A DNA stretch of 64,000 nt from Sphingomonas xanthus (GCF_007998985.1 NZ_CP041659.1:310001-374000), one strand, 5' to 3'. Shown: positions 9,827 to 19,316, numbered from the stretch's first letter. Numbers and translations are program-made. The notes: a model not told the origin generated them from the sequence alone.

Positions 9827-10300
9827 ATGGCCAGTACCAAGACCCGTAAATCCACGACCCGTAAACCCGCGGCCCGCAAATCCACCAGCAGCACGGAAAG
9901 CCTGACGGCCCGCACCGGCCGCACCGTCCGCGAGCGCCCCTATGCGAGCGCCGCGATCGCTGCCGGCGCCGCGTCGATCGCAGCCGGAATCGCCGGGCTG
10001 GTGATGATGAAAAAGAGCGGCAAGAGCTTCGGCGATGTCGCCGACGACATCAGCGCCAAAAGCCGCGATGTCGCAACCGGCACGAAGGCCAAGCTGCAAA
10101 GTGCGCGGACCAAATTGGACGACGCCCGCACAAAACTGGGCGATAGCATCAGTCGCCGCCGCGATGGCGTCGATCCCGAACGCTCGCAAAGCGAGATCAT
10201 GGAAGAGGCGCTGTCGCTGAAGGAAGTCGGGAAGAAGGCCAAGACCCCGACGGATCCGGTAGTCGAATCCCAGACCAAGGCTGGCGCCGTCGCTTATTAA
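9827..10300 (+). CDS. Small Lys/Arg-rich protein with one hydrophobic segment, function unknown
   Basis: From the ATG at 9827, which follows a near-perfect AAAGGAGG ribosome site, the product is 157 residues. Residues 1-35 are Lys/Arg/Ser/Thr-rich and resemble histone H1-like tails (TRKSTTRKPAARKST). A single hydrophobic stretch (about 43-63, AAIAAGAASIAAGIAGL) follows, then an amphipathic Lys/Asp-rich helix with the repeat TKLDDARTKLGDS. The layout resembles small ribosome- or membrane-associated proteins such as YqjD/ElaB, but without their signature, so no function is assigned. It converges on the peptidase gene through a shared terminator. Confidence 0.75.
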   Translation: MASTKTRKSTTRKPAARKSTSSTESLTARTGRTVRERPYASAAIAAGAASIAAGIAGLVMMKKSGKSFGDVADDISAKSRDVATGTKAKLQSARTKLDDARTKLGDSISRRRDGVDPERSQSEIMEEALSLKEVGKKAKTPTDPVVESQTKAGAVAY

Positions 10301-10323
10301 GCGTCAACGACGCCGAAAAAATC

Positions 10324-10350
10324 GGGGAGCGGCGCTGAGCGCCGCTCCCC
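10324..10350. terminator. Bidirectional intrinsic terminator
   Basis: A 12-bp perfect stem (GGGGAGCGGCGC, TGA loop, complement) is followed by TTTTTCTT on the plus strand and preceded by AAAAAAT (a U-run on the minus strand). It serves two convergent genes, the Lys-rich protein and the M2 peptidase. Confidence 0.9.
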
Positions 10351-10356
10351 TTTTTC

Positions 10357-12213
10357 TTACCAGCCTTGCGCCTTCCCGGCGTTCTGCTGGTCGAGCCAGG
10401 CCTTGAGCGGGGCGAAATATTCCATCATCGCCTTGCCCGACATCTGGCGCTCGCCCGTGAAAGCTTCCAGCGCGTCTGGCCAGGGCTTGGATGCGCCCAT
10501 TTCCAGCATCGCATTCAGCCGCTCGCCGACCTGCTTGTTGCCGTAAAAGCTGCAACGGTGGAGCGGGCCGGTCCAGCCCGCCTGATCGCAGGCCGCCTTG
10601 TAGAACTGGAACTGAAGAATCCGCGCCAGGAAGTAGCGCGTGTAGGGCACGCTTGCCGGGATATGATATTTGGCGCCGGCATCGAAAGCATTAACCCCGC
10701 GCGGCGCGGGCGGCGTGATGCCCTGGTAATCGAGCCGCATCTTGGTCCAGGCCGTGTTGTAGTCGGCGGGCTGGATCGAGCCGTCGAAAATTCCCCAGCG
10801 ATAACGATCGATCATCAGGCCGAACGGCAGGAAAGCGACCTTGTCCATCGCCTGGCGCAGCAGCAACCCGATGTCCTTGTCCGCGCTTGGGACGCGGCTA
10901 CGCGGCAACATGCCGATCTGGACGAGATATTCGGGGGTGATCGACAGTGCGACCATGTCGCCAATGGCTTCATGGAAGCCGTCGTTCGCGCCGTTCAGAT
11001 AGAGGAACGGCTGCTGGTTATAGGCGCGCTGGTAATAGTTGTGGCCAAGCTCATGGTGGATGGTGATGAAATCATCCGCATTGCGCTTGATGCACATCTT
11101 GATGCGCAGGTCGTCCTTATTGTCGATGTCCCATGCCGAAGCGTGGCAAACGACTTCGCGGTCACGGGGCTTCAGGAACATCGAGCGCGTCCAGAATGTC
11201 TCCGGCAGGGGCTCGAAGCCGATTGAGCTGAAGAACTGCTCGCCGATCTTGACCATGCCCTTCTCGTCGACCTTCTTGGCGACGATCAGGTCGGTAACGT
11301 CGTAACCGACATCGCCGGCTCCCTTGGGCGCGACCAGCGGATAGATGTTGCCCCATTCCTGCGCCCACATATTTCCGAGCAGGTCGGCGCGGATCGGACC
11401 GTTGGCAGGTTGGATAGCGCTGCCGTATTTCTGGTTGAGCTTCGTCCGGACATAGGTGTGGAGAGCCATGTAAAGCGGCTTCACCTCCTGCCACATCCGC
11501 TCGGTTTCCTGGGCGAACTGTTCGGGCGGCATGTCATAGGCGCTACGCCACATCGCGCCGCTGTCGGCAAAGCCCAGTTCCTTGGCGCCGGCGTTCGACA
11601 GGGCGATCATCTTCACATAATCGTCCTTCATTGGCGCGCCGACATTGTCGTGCCAGCTGGTCCACATCTCCGCGAACTGGGCCGGACCGTTCTTGAGGTT
11701 GCCCATTTCGGCTTCGATGTCGCTGCCGCTGAGGGGCTTGCCGTTGAGCGTGCCCTTGCCCTTGCCATATTGCGACTGAAGGCCGGTCTGGATTGTGGCC
11801 AGGTCCTGCGCCGCGCCCGGAGTGGTCGGAGCCGGCAGGACGATCCCGTTGCGCAGGATGTCGAGCTTGCGCTTGGTGTCGTAGCTCAGTCCCTCGATCT
11901 GAGCATATTTCGCAGCCTCGAGCGCATATTTGACGCTTTTTTCGGTGCCGAGGGCATTGATCCGCGCCGCCATCGCGTCGGTATCTTCGGTGATGTAGGT
12001 CGCATTGACCCAATTCACCTGGCCCGACTCCACCGAATAATCGAACAGGTCCTTTTCGACCGCGGCGATGAACGCGTCAGCCGCGGCTGGGGTCAGCGCC
12101 GGAGCCGGCGCCTCCTCGGCCACCGGCGCTGAGGCGACCGGCTGGGCGGCGGTGGTGTTGCAGCCCGCCAGGGCCAGCGCAACGAAGGATACGGATGCGG
12201 CAAGCTTCTTCAC
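10357..12213 (-). CDS. M2 family zinc metallopeptidase (ACE-like peptidyl-dipeptidase), lipoprotein
   Basis: The 618-residue product carries a lipoprotein signal (MKKLAAS..., lipobox LAGC, Cys18), so it is probably anchored in the periplasm. The zinc motif HHELGH (HEXXH) lies about two thirds along, followed by NDGFHEAIGDMVALS that supplies the third ligand Glu, as in angiotensin-converting-enzyme-like M2 peptidases. These release C-terminal dipeptides. An Ala/Pro linker (residues 25-45) precedes the domain. The gene stands alone on its strand and ends at a strong terminator. Confidence 0.93.
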   Translation of the reverse strand: MKKLAASVSFVALALAGCNTTAAQPVASAPVAEEAPAPALTPAAADAFIAAVEKDLFDYSVESGQVNWVNATYITEDTDAMAARINALGTEKSVKYALEAAKYAQIEGLSYDTKRKLDILRNGIVLPAPTTPGAAQDLATIQTGLQSQYGKGKGTLNGKPLSGSDIEAEMGNLKNGPAQFAEMWTSWHDNVGAPMKDDYVKMIALSNAGAKELGFADSGAMWRSAYDMPPEQFAQETERMWQEVKPLYMALHTYVRTKLNQKYGSAIQPANGPIRADLLGNMWAQEWGNIYPLVAPKGAGDVGYDVTDLIVAKKVDEKGMVKIGEQFFSSIGFEPLPETFWTRSMFLKPRDREVVCHASAWDIDNKDDLRIKMCIKRNADDFITIHHELGHNYYQRAYNQQPFLYLNGANDGFHEAIGDMVALSITPEYLVQIGMLPRSRVPSADKDIGLLLRQAMDKVAFLPFGLMIDRYRWGIFDGSIQPADYNTAWTKMRLDYQGITPPAPRGVNAFDAGAKYHIPASVPYTRYFLARILQFQFYKAACDQAGWTGPLHRCSFYGNKQVGERLNAMLEMGASKPWPDALEAFTGERQMSGKAMMEYFAPLKAWLDQQNAGKAQGW

Positions 12214-12283
12214 TACAAGACTCCTCGTCCCGAAACTGTCTGTTTTTCGCGTGTCGGCTTGGTGCGCCGGTGGCGCCGCGAGG

Positions 12284-13042
12284 TCAACCCGCCGAAAGCC
12301 AATCGGCCAGTGCGATCCCGAACTCGGCCTTGGTCACGCTCGACATGTGTGTGCCCGGAACTGGCGCATAAGTCGCGTCGGGGAGCGCCTCGACCAGTCT
12401 GGGCGCCGAACCATTATCACCATCCTCAGTCCCGCACAGCACCAGCGTGGGCATGGTGAAGCGGTCGAGCCATTGGGGATGGGCGTCCTCGAAGGTGCGG
12501 AGCAGGTGGCCGGCGGCGACCCGATCTACTTTCATCGTTTTCATGAACTGGATCGCCATCCACCATTTGTCGCCGCGCTGGGCGATGTCGAACTGGGCAA
12601 TGGCTTCGTGGAAAAAAGCCTGGCGCCGGTTCCAGTCGCTAAGCCCCTCCAGCCCCATGCCCGCAAGCACCGCGCGGCGCGGGCTTGCTCCCTCACCCAC
12701 CGCCTGCACGGTTGTCCGCGCGCCGAGCGAAAAGCCGCCGAGATCATAATCCTCAAGGCCGAAATGGGCGATCAGCTCATGCAGGTCGCGAGCCAGCACG
12801 CCGCGCGGATAGGCATCGGCTTCCTGCGGCTTGTCACTAAGGCCATGGGCGCGAAGGTCAGGCATGATGGCCCGGAAACCCTTGGCTGCGAGCCGCTCGG
12901 CATGGCCGAATTTGATCCAGTTGGTGTGACCGTCGCTGAACAATCCGTGGACCAGGACGACGGCGCGCCCCTCGCCCATTTCCCGGCCAGCGAGCCGAAC
13001 GCCATCCGATGCGGTCCACTGGAAAGTCGCCGCATCAATCAT
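12284..13042 (-). CDS. Alpha/beta-fold hydrolase
   Basis: The 252-residue protein shows the alpha/beta hydrolase order: oxyanion region LVHGLFSDGHTNW, nucleophile elbow GGFSLGARTT (Ser), acid in LCGTEDGDNG and a C-terminal PGTHMSSV that offers the catalytic His. Substrate is unknown; esterase or lactonase activity is only a guess. The ATG at 13042 is preferred; a GTG at 13069 would add nine Arg/Ser-rich residues. No obvious operon partner. Confidence 0.85.
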   Translation of the reverse strand: MIDAATFQWTASDGVRLAGREMGEGRAVVLVHGLFSDGHTNWIKFGHAERLAAKGFRAIMPDLRAHGLSDKPQEADAYPRGVLARDLHELIAHFGLEDYDLGGFSLGARTTVQAVGEGASPRRAVLAGMGLEGLSDWNRRQAFFHEAIAQFDIAQRGDKWWMAIQFMKTMKVDRVAAGHLLRTFEDAHPQWLDRFTMPTLVLCGTEDGDNGSAPRLVEALPDATYAPVPGTHMSSVTKAEFGIALADWLSAG

Positions 13043-13172
13043 GCGCGGGCGGGATCGGGAAAGGGACACGATGCATCTTCAGGTCGATGGCAAAGCCATC
13101 CCCTCATTGCAACGTGGAAAACCGATAAAGCCGTCCATACCGACCGGGCATCACGGGGACGCTATGCTGACC

Positions 13173-13619
13173 TCAGTCCGGCACGCTGCCTGTTGCCGCG
13201 ACCCATTTATCGACGAGCTTTGCATGTTCATCGCAACGCTCGCGAGGAAGCGCGCGTGTATCGATCCAGGCTTCGTGGATGCTCTCGGCGCCGAAATGTG
13301 ACGTCGGTTTGAATCGCGACGGCTCGTCGAATGCCGCGACCGTGAGATCGAGATTTGGCCCTTCCCTGAACTGGAAGCCGAGGGAGGTACCGCATTTCGC
13401 GCAATAGGGGCGTCGGGCGATCGGCGAGCTGTCGTACCAGTCGGGACCGCTCAACCAGCGCATGCTGGTCTGCGGTAAGTTCTTGAATGCGATCGACACG
13501 CTGCCGGTAGCCCTCTGGCACATGCGGCAGTGGCACAGATAGGCCTCATCGCTGTCTATTTCGGCCTCAAAGCGTACCGCGCCGCAGGCGCAGCCTCCGG
13601 CCATCCTCTTCGCGTTCAT
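13173..13619 (-). CDS. GFA (glutathione-dependent formaldehyde-activating)-like zinc protein
   Basis: This 148-residue protein fits the GFA/CENP-V fold: GGCACGAVRFEAEI, LCHCRMCQRATGS and YCAKCGTSLGFQF supply the conserved zinc-binding Cys pairs. The original Gfa enzyme condenses formaldehyde with glutathione, but most members have no proven reaction. Length is normal. It is transcribed alone, away from the serine hydrolase gene. Confidence 0.88.
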   Translation of the reverse strand: MNAKRMAGGCACGAVRFEAEIDSDEAYLCHCRMCQRATGSVSIAFKNLPQTSMRWLSGPDWYDSSPIARRPYCAKCGTSLGFQFREGPNLDLTVAAFDEPSRFKPTSHFGAESIHEAWIDTRALPRERCDEHAKLVDKWVAATGSVPD

Positions 13620-13754
13620 GATCCGACAATGATACGGGTTTTCCTTGCAAGCAAGTGATCAACGGCCGGCCCGCTTCGATCAATCGACGGACGGCGGATT
13701 GCCATAGGCGCAGGCCCGTCCGAAAAGCTTTGTTTCCATTCGGGGATTTCACTG

Positions 13755-15230
13755 ATGCGACCGATCCTAATTGCCGCCATGTTGGTGACCGCCATTCCCG
13801 CCGGCACCCCGACCGCGGCCCAAACGACGGCAATTGGAGCCACTGCGGCTGCCAGCGATGCCCAGGCCGCCGCCAGCCGCTTTGTGGAAGCGTTCAATTC
13901 CCCCGGGTCGATGCGAGACTTCGTCGCTTCCAACTTCACCCAGGCATCGCTGGCCCGTGAAACCGCCGAGCTTCGCGCCGCCCCTTTCGACCGCCTGAAG
14001 CAGAGTGCTGGCGGACTGCGCGTCCTGACGGCAACTCCCCAAGGGGACCGCATGCTCGAACTGATCGCGGCCTCCGCGAAGGGCGGCAAGTTCACGCGGA
14101 TTGTCCTGTTCACCAGCGCCCGCGAGCCTGGCAAGATCGGCGACATCTTCCTGCTGAGCACCCGCAATCCGCAGCGCGCAGCAGCGGACGCATTTCCGAC
14201 GACCAAGGTCGAAGAAAATGAGATCGTCACGCTGGCGCGGCGACGGATCGATGCACTGGCTGAAGAGGACAGATTCAGCGGCACCATCCTCATCGCCCAC
14301 CGCGACAGGATCCTGCTGCGCGAAGCACGAGGACTAGCCGACCAAAGCTGGCAGATTCCCAATCGGACAACGACCCGCTTCCATGTCGCTTCCGTCGGCA
14401 AGATGTGGACCGCGGTCGCGGTCATGAGGCTTGCCGAGCGCGGCAAATTGTCGCTCGACGACAGCGTGGCGCGATGGGTCCCGGCCTACCCGCACCGCGC
14501 CGAAGCGGAAAAAATCACGTTGCGCATGCTGCTCCAGCATCGCGGCGGCATTGCCGACTGGGACGGCCGCCGCCTGGGACAATTGTCCTCGGTCGAGGCG
14601 GCGGCGACCATGACCGAGCAGCCCGGTGAACCGGACAAAGGGTTCTCCTACAGCAATGCCGGCTATGTACTGCTCGCCGCGGCGGCCGAGGCCGCCAGCG
14701 GAATGAGTTTCGATCAGCTGATCGAAGCCGAGGTATTCAAGCCCGCAGGAATGACCCGCAGCGGCCTGTGGCCGGTCACCGCAATCGTCCCCGATCGCGC
14801 GACCGGCTATCTGCGGCCTTCAGATGACCCGCTGGGCTTCGGGCCCCGGTTTGCCAACGACCAGTTCCTTGGCCACGGGTCCGACGGATCCGGCGGCGGA
14901 TATTCCACCATCGACGACATGTTCGCCTTCAATCGGGCGCTGGCTGGCGGACGCCTCGTCCAGTCGATGACGCTGAAGCAGATGATCGACCAGTCCGGAG
15001 AATTTCCCGGTGCGCCTCGACCGGCACGCTACGGTTTGGGGCTGAACCTTACCGACTGTGCCGACGTCCCGACGCTCGGTCACGGCGGCGGCGGGCAGAA
15101 TAGCGGCGTGAGCGCCGTGACCTACGCTTCGATCGACGGCGAATGGACGGTCATCGTCCTGTCTAACTACGACCCGCCCGCCGCCGAGGAACTGGCGCTG
15201 GACATTTGCGAGCTGGTGCACCGTCGCTGA
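13755..15230 (+). CDS. Serine hydrolase, class C beta-lactamase / PBP-like, exported
   Basis: A signal peptide (MRPILIAAMLVTAIPAG, cleavage near TAAQT) leads a 491-residue protein. Residues 30-150 form an unassigned N-terminal domain. The beta-lactamase-related domain follows with the SxxK motif (ASVGKMWTA), the YSN motif (GFSYSNAGY) and an HGGGG box near the C-terminus in place of KTG. Members include esterases and D-peptidases as well as true AmpC enzymes, so lactam hydrolysis is not implied. It acts in the periplasm. The gene converges on asd with only 3 bp between the stops. Confidence 0.88.
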   Translation: MRPILIAAMLVTAIPAGTPTAAQTTAIGATAAASDAQAAASRFVEAFNSPGSMRDFVASNFTQASLARETAELRAAPFDRLKQSAGGLRVLTATPQGDRMLELIAASAKGGKFTRIVLFTSAREPGKIGDIFLLSTRNPQRAAADAFPTTKVEENEIVTLARRRIDALAEEDRFSGTILIAHRDRILLREARGLADQSWQIPNRTTTRFHVASVGKMWTAVAVMRLAERGKLSLDDSVARWVPAYPHRAEAEKITLRMLLQHRGGIADWDGRRLGQLSSVEAAATMTEQPGEPDKGFSYSNAGYVLLAAAAEAASGMSFDQLIEAEVFKPAGMTRSGLWPVTAIVPDRATGYLRPSDDPLGFGPRFANDQFLGHGSDGSGGGYSTIDDMFAFNRALAGGRLVQSMTLKQMIDQSGEFPGAPRPARYGLGLNLTDCADVPTLGHGGGGQNSGVSAVTYASIDGEWTVIVLSNYDPPAAEELALDICELVHRR

Positions 15231-15233
15231 AAG

Positions 15234-16262
15234 TCAGGCTGCTTTCTGCAAGTGACGCCGCCCGAGCAATTCGGCGATCTGCACGGCATTGAGGGCCGCA
15301 CCCTTGCGTAGATTGTCGCTCACGACCCAGATGCTGAGGCCGTTGTCGACGGTAGAATCTTCGCGCACACGCGAAACGAAGGTGGCAAAGTCGCCGACGC
15401 ACTCGACCGGCGTCACATAGCCGCCGTCCTCGCGCTTATCGATCAGCATCACGCCGGGCGCCTCGCGCAGGATGGCGCGAGCCTCGTCGGCCGTAATTTC
15501 ATTCTCGAACTCGATGTTCACCGCTTCCGAATGGCCGACGAATACGGGAACGCGAACGCAGGTCGCGGTGACCTTGATGCGCGGATCGAGGATCTTCTTG
15601 GTCTCGACCACCATCTTCCATTCTTCCTTGGTAGACCCATCCTCGAGGAAGCTGTCGATGTGCGGGATGACGTTGAACGCGATCTGCTTGGTGAAAGTCC
15701 TGGGTTCGTTGGCGTCACCGACGAAGATGTTGCGGCTCTGCTCGAACAGCTCGTCCATCCCCTGCTTCCCGGCACCGGACACGGATTGATAGGTGGCAAC
15801 GACCACCCGCTTGATACGGGCAGCGTCGTGCAGCGGCTTCAGTGCCACGACCATCTGCGCGGTCGAGCAGTTGGGGTTGGCGATGATGTTCTTGGCGCGA
15901 TAGCCGTCGATCGCTTCCGGGTTCACTTCCGGCACGATCAGCGGCACGTCGGGGTCCATCCGGTAAAGCGAGCTGTTGTCGATGACCGTGCATCCGGCCG
16001 CCGCGGCGCGCGGGACGTGAAGCTTCGACACTTCGGACCCGGCGGCAAACAGGGCCATGTCCCAGCCTTCGAAATCGAAATGATCGAGATTCCTGACCTT
16101 GAGCTCCTTGCCCGTGTCACCGAAGTCGATGATGTCCCCGGTCGATCGAGGGCTGGCGACCGCCGCCACTTCGGCCAGCGGGAACTGCCGCTCCGCGAGG
16201 ATGTTGAGGATTTCCCGTCCGACATTGCCAGTCGCGCCAACGACGGCGACCCGATAGCCCAT
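15234..16262 (-). CDS. asd: Aspartate-semialdehyde dehydrogenase
   Basis: The 342-residue enzyme has the N-terminal NADP-binding VAVVGATGNVGREIL and the active-site NPNCSTAQM (catalytic Cys). It reduces aspartyl phosphate to aspartate semialdehyde, the branch point to diaminopimelate/lysine, threonine and methionine. The DAP genes dapF and dapE are elsewhere in this window. A TTGGGAGAT ribosome site precedes the ATG. It is separated from upstream rplS by a terminator, so it probably has its own promoter. Confidence 0.96.
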   Translation of the reverse strand: MGYRVAVVGATGNVGREILNILAERQFPLAEVAAVASPRSTGDIIDFGDTGKELKVRNLDHFDFEGWDMALFAAGSEVSKLHVPRAAAAGCTVIDNSSLYRMDPDVPLIVPEVNPEAIDGYRAKNIIANPNCSTAQMVVALKPLHDAARIKRVVVATYQSVSGAGKQGMDELFEQSRNIFVGDANEPRTFTKQIAFNVIPHIDSFLEDGSTKEEWKMVVETKKILDPRIKVTATCVRVPVFVGHSEAVNIEFENEITADEARAILREAPGVMLIDKREDGGYVTPVECVGDFATFVSRVREDSTVDNGLSIWVVSDNLRKGAALNAVQIAELLGRRHLQKAA

Positions 16263-16330
16263 CTCGATCTCCCAAGGACGCGCCCTGACTTAGGCGCAGA
16301 CAGCATTTTTGCAACGACCCGGCGCCAACG

Positions 16331-16358
16331 AAAAAGGGCAGGACCTGCGCCCTGCCCC
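16331..16358 (-). terminator. Intrinsic terminator after rplS
   Basis: On the minus strand GGGCAGG pairs with CCTGCCC across an 8-nt loop, followed by TTTTTCG. It lies about 25 nt past the rplS stop and closes the ribosomal/SRP cluster before asd. Confidence 0.75.
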
Positions 16359-16384
16359 TTTCCTTGCCAGTTGGCGAAAGCAGT

Positions 16385-16768
16385 TTAGGCTTCCGTCTTC
16401 TCCGGGCGGGTGTCGCGGCGCTCGGCGATACGGGCCGATTTGCCGCGCCGGCCGCGGAGATAATAAAGCTTGGCGCGGCGGACTGCACCGCGGCGCACCA
16501 CCTCGATCGAATCGACCGATGGCGAATAGAGCGGGAAAACGCGTTCGACGCCTTCGCCGAAAGAAATCTTGCGGACGGTGAAGTTGGAATTCACGCCCTT
16601 GTTCGCACGGGCGATGCACACGCCTTCGTACATCTGGACACGGCTGCGGTCGCCTTCGACGACTTTCACACCGACGCGGAGCGTATCGCCCGGACGGAAT
16701 TCGGGGATCTCGCGGTCCTTGGTCAGCTCGGCGATCTGTTCCGCCTCGAGCGTCTGGATCAGGTTCAT
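16385..16768 (-). CDS. rplS: 50S ribosomal protein L19
   Basis: From the ATG at 16768 the product is 127 residues, the usual L19 length, starting [15 protein letters not shown] and containing [32 protein letters not shown] and [16 protein letters not shown]19 sits at the 30S-50S interface. A longer frame to 16831 adds 21 residues that belong to the trmD end and is rejected. It follows trmD by 13 nt, as in the common rimM-trmD-rplS order. Confidence 0.97.
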   Translation of the reverse strand: MNLIQTLEAEQIAELTKDREIPEFRPGDTLRVGVKVVEGDRSRVQMYEGVCIARANKGVNSNFTVRKISFGEGVERVFPLYSPSVDSIEVVRRGAVRRAKLYYLRGRRGKSARIAERRDTRPEKTEA

Positions 16769-16781
16769 TGGTCTGTTCGTC

Positions 16782-17504
16782 CTAATCTTCGCGTTGCGCA
16801 CCAGAGGGCGACGCCTCCCGAACACCCCCATGGCGCTCGATCAGGTCCGGCCGCCTTAGCCGTGTGTCTTCAATCGCGCGCTGCTTTCGCCACGCCGCGA
16901 TCCTCGCATGATCCCCCGATCGCAACACTTCAGGGATCATACGCCCTTCCCATTCAACAGGTCGGGTATAGTGCGGATATTCCAGGAGCCCTTCTTCGAA
17001 GCTCTCCTCCTCTCCGCTAGAGGCCGCGCCCATTATCCCGGGAAGCAGCCGAACGCAAGCGTCGAGCAGCGCCATCGCTCCGACTTCCCCGCCGGAAAGG
17101 ATATAATCGCCGATCGACAGGGGTTCGACATCGCGGCCTTCGAAGATGCGTTCATCGAACCCCTCGAACCGGCCGCACAGGATAATCGCCCCGTCGCCTG
17201 CCGCAAGCTCGCGAACCCGGGCCTGGGTCAGCGGTGCGCCGCGCGGGCTCATCGCCAGCATCGGGCGGCCATCTGCGACCGCGTCGATCGCGGCCGCCAG
17301 CACGTCGCAGCGAAGGACCATGCCCGCGCCGCCGCCGGCGGGCGTATCGTCGACCGTGCGATGCTTGTCGGCAGCATGATCGCGAATGTTGCGCGCCTCG
17401 AGGCTCCAGACGCCTTCCGCCAGTCCCCGCCCGGCCAGGCTGGTTCCGAGCGGCCCGGGGAACATGTCGGGGTAGAGCGTCAGGACGGTGGCGCGAAAAC
17501 TCAT
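16782..17504 (-). CDS. trmD: tRNA (guanine-N1)-methyltransferase TrmD
   Basis: The 240-residue SPOUT methyltransferase makes m1G37 in tRNAs, which prevents +1 frameshifting. It starts [18 protein letters not shown] and has the knot residues [12 protein letters not shown] and [15 protein letters not shown]. Length is typical. The start overlaps the stop of the upstream small membrane-protein gene by 4 nt, implying coupled translation. Confidence 0.97.
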   Translation of the reverse strand: MSFRATVLTLYPDMFPGPLGTSLAGRGLAEGVWSLEARNIRDHAADKHRTVDDTPAGGGAGMVLRCDVLAAAIDAVADGRPMLAMSPRGAPLTQARVRELAAGDGAIILCGRFEGFDERIFEGRDVEPLSIGDYILSGGEVGAMALLDACVRLLPGIMGAASSGEEESFEEGLLEYPHYTRPVEWEGRMIPEVLRSGDHARIAAWRKQRAIEDTRLRRPDLIERHGGVREASPSGAQRED

Positions 17505-17824
17505 GGTAGCAGCTTTCGTTCAAGCAGGTAGGCCACCAGCAGGCCGACCATGAAGCCGGTAACGCTTGCAGTCACGCCGATAGCGGCCAGCGCGGCTGCA
17601 GCAAGGTCGGCCATGTCGTTTTCCGATCCGGTTATCAGCGTCAGCGCGGCCAGTGCCAGCGACCCGGCAAGTAAAAGGCCCGGCCCGATCACGGCCGAAG
17701 TGAAAACGCGGCGTCGGGGCGTCCAGTGTGGCCAGCCCCGCGACAGCAGAACCTCGCTCACCGCCGCGACGCTGGCCACGATCGCCCCCAGGAACAGCAG
17801 CAATTGCCAACTCATAGTGCGCAT
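17501..17824 (-). CDS. Small three-helix membrane protein, function unknown
   Basis: About 107 residues from the ATG at 17824, which has AGGA just upstream; an ATG at 17845 would add seven residues. Three hydrophobic stretches are seen ([20 protein letters not shown], a second around [17 protein letters not shown], a third at the C-terminus ending LLERKLLP), so it is an inner membrane protein. No family was recognised. It overlaps trmD by 4 nt and occupies the place between rimM and trmD where the operon is interrupted. Confidence 0.7.
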   Translation of the reverse strand: MRTMSWQLLLFLGAIVASVAAVSEVLLSRGWPHWTPRRRVFTSAVIGPGLLLAGSLALAALTLITGSENDMADLAAAALAAIGVTASVTGFMVGLLVAYLLERKLLP

Positions 17825-17888
17825 TAATCCTGCAAGACGGCTCATGCCAACGGAACTAGCCGTGCATGCGCCGCATTAGGCGAGGACG

Positions 17889-18809
17889 ATGAGCGATGCA
17901 CCCCTCGACTGTCTGGTGATCGGCGGCGGACCTGCCGGATTGACCGCGGCCATTTACCTGTCGCGCTACCACCTCGACATCATGGTGGTGGACGGCGGCG
18001 ACAGCAGGGCGGCAACCATCCCGTGCACCCACAACCATGCGGGCTATCCCGACGGCATTGCCGGACGCGAGCTGATCGAACGGATGACTACCCAGGCCCA
18101 GCGTTATGGCGCGCGGATCGAAACCGGGCAGGTCACGCGGCTCGATCGCAGCGAGGACGGGTTGTTCACCGCCGAATGGGGTTCGGGTCCGCACGTCGCG
18201 CGATCGATCCTGCTTGCCACCGGCGTCACCAACCGCCGCCCGCCGATGGATGAAGAACTGCACGACGACGCGCTTGCGCGAGGCCTCATCCGCTACTGCC
18301 CCGTGTGCGACGGCTATGAAGTCACCGACAAACGGGTCGGCGTGATCGGCAGCGGCAAGGGTGGGGTCAATGAGGCGATCTTCCTGCGCAGCTACACCGC
18401 CGACGTCACACTGATTGCCCCCGACAAGGCGCTGGCCATTTCCGAAAGCGATCGAGCCAGGCTCGACAAGGCGGGCATCGTCACCGTCGACGGGCCCGCC
18501 GAAGCCGTCGGAATCAGCGAGGATTGCATTACGGTCGATACCACCGAAGGCGCTCTGACGTTCGACAGCGTTTATCCCGCGCTCGGCAGCGACGTTCACA
18601 ACCAGTTGGCCGAACAGGTCGGTGCCAAGCTCGCGGAAGATGACTGCGTCGTCGTCGACGACCATATGCGGGCCAGCGTTCCCGGCCTTTACGCCGCGGG
18701 AGACGTCGTGCTGGGTCTTGACCAGATCAGCAACGCGATGGGCCAGGGAGGCGTCGCGTCGACGACGATCCGCAATGACCTGGCGAAGGACCGTCCGCTG
18801 CTCCGTTAG
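17889..18809 (+). CDS. Thioredoxin-reductase-like FAD/NAD(P) oxidoreductase
   Basis: The 306-residue flavoprotein has an FAD motif VIGGGPAGLTAAIYLSR at its N-terminus, an NAD(P) motif VGVIGSGKGGVNEA in the middle and the C-terminal FAD loop GLYAAGDVVLGLDQ. A CPVCDGYE motif supplies a CxxC at the place where thioredoxin reductase has CATCDG. It is therefore of the low-molecular-weight TrxR/ferredoxin-NADP reductase group, but its partner is unknown; a genuine TrxB may exist elsewhere. It stands on the opposite strand inside the rimM-trmD interval. Confidence 0.88.
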   Translation: MSDAPLDCLVIGGGPAGLTAAIYLSRYHLDIMVVDGGDSRAATIPCTHNHAGYPDGIAGRELIERMTTQAQRYGARIETGQVTRLDRSEDGLFTAEWGSGPHVARSILLATGVTNRRPPMDEELHDDALARGLIRYCPVCDGYEVTDKRVGVIGSGKGGVNEAIFLRSYTADVTLIAPDKALAISESDRARLDKAGIVTVDGPAEAVGISEDCITVDTTEGALTFDSVYPALGSDVHNQLAEQVGAKLAEDDCVVVDDHMRASVPGLYAAGDVVLGLDQISNAMGQGGVASTTIRNDLAKDRPLLR

Positions 18810-18816
18810 GCCGCTC

Positions 18817-19314
18817 CTAGGCCAGGAACGCGGGATCGAGGATGATTCGTCCGTCTTCGAGGCGGGCGACCGGTTCGCGGAACGGGATCAACGATCGCCT
18901 GCCCTCGGTCGGCTCAATCTCGAGAAGGTCGCCCGCGCCAAAATTCTCAACGGCCACGACGACCCCGACCGGATTTCCCATTCCGTCAAAACAGGCGAGG
19001 CCGATGAGGTCGGCATGGTAATATTCGCCCTCGTTCAGCGGGGGCAGTTGGTCCCGGTCGACTTCGACCAGGCTGCCCCGCAGTGCTTCGGCGGCGGAGC
19101 GGTCGGCAATGCCTTCAAACCGGGCGATGGCGGTCTTCCCGCCGCCCTTGACGTCCCGAAGCGCCATGGAGCGCCCCGCAACGAACAGTTGCGAATGGCG
19201 AGCGAGACTTTCGACGCTGTCCGCGAACAGCTTCAGCCTCAACTCGCCTTTCACGCCATGGGCACCGGCGACCGCAGCCAGCGCGACGCGCTTCCCGGTC
19301 GCCGGACCTTCCAT
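18817..19314 (-). CDS. rimM: Ribosome maturation factor RimM
   Basis: The 165-residue protein begins VALAAVAGAHGVKGELRLKLF, the characteristic RimM N-terminal barrel, and has the PRC-barrel segment YYHADLIGLACFDGMGN followed by EIEPTEGRRSLIPF. RimM binds S19 and aids 30S head maturation. It starts 2 nt after rpsP, so the two are surely co-transcribed; its stop faces the convergent flavoprotein stop at 7 bp. Confidence 0.95.
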   Translation of the reverse strand: MEGPATGKRVALAAVAGAHGVKGELRLKLFADSVESLARHSQLFVAGRSMALRDVKGGGKTAIARFEGIADRSAAEALRGSLVEVDRDQLPPLNEGEYYHADLIGLACFDGMGNPVGVVVAVENFGAGDLLEIEPTEGRRSLIPFREPVARLEDGRIILDPAFLA

Positions 19315-19316
19315 GA

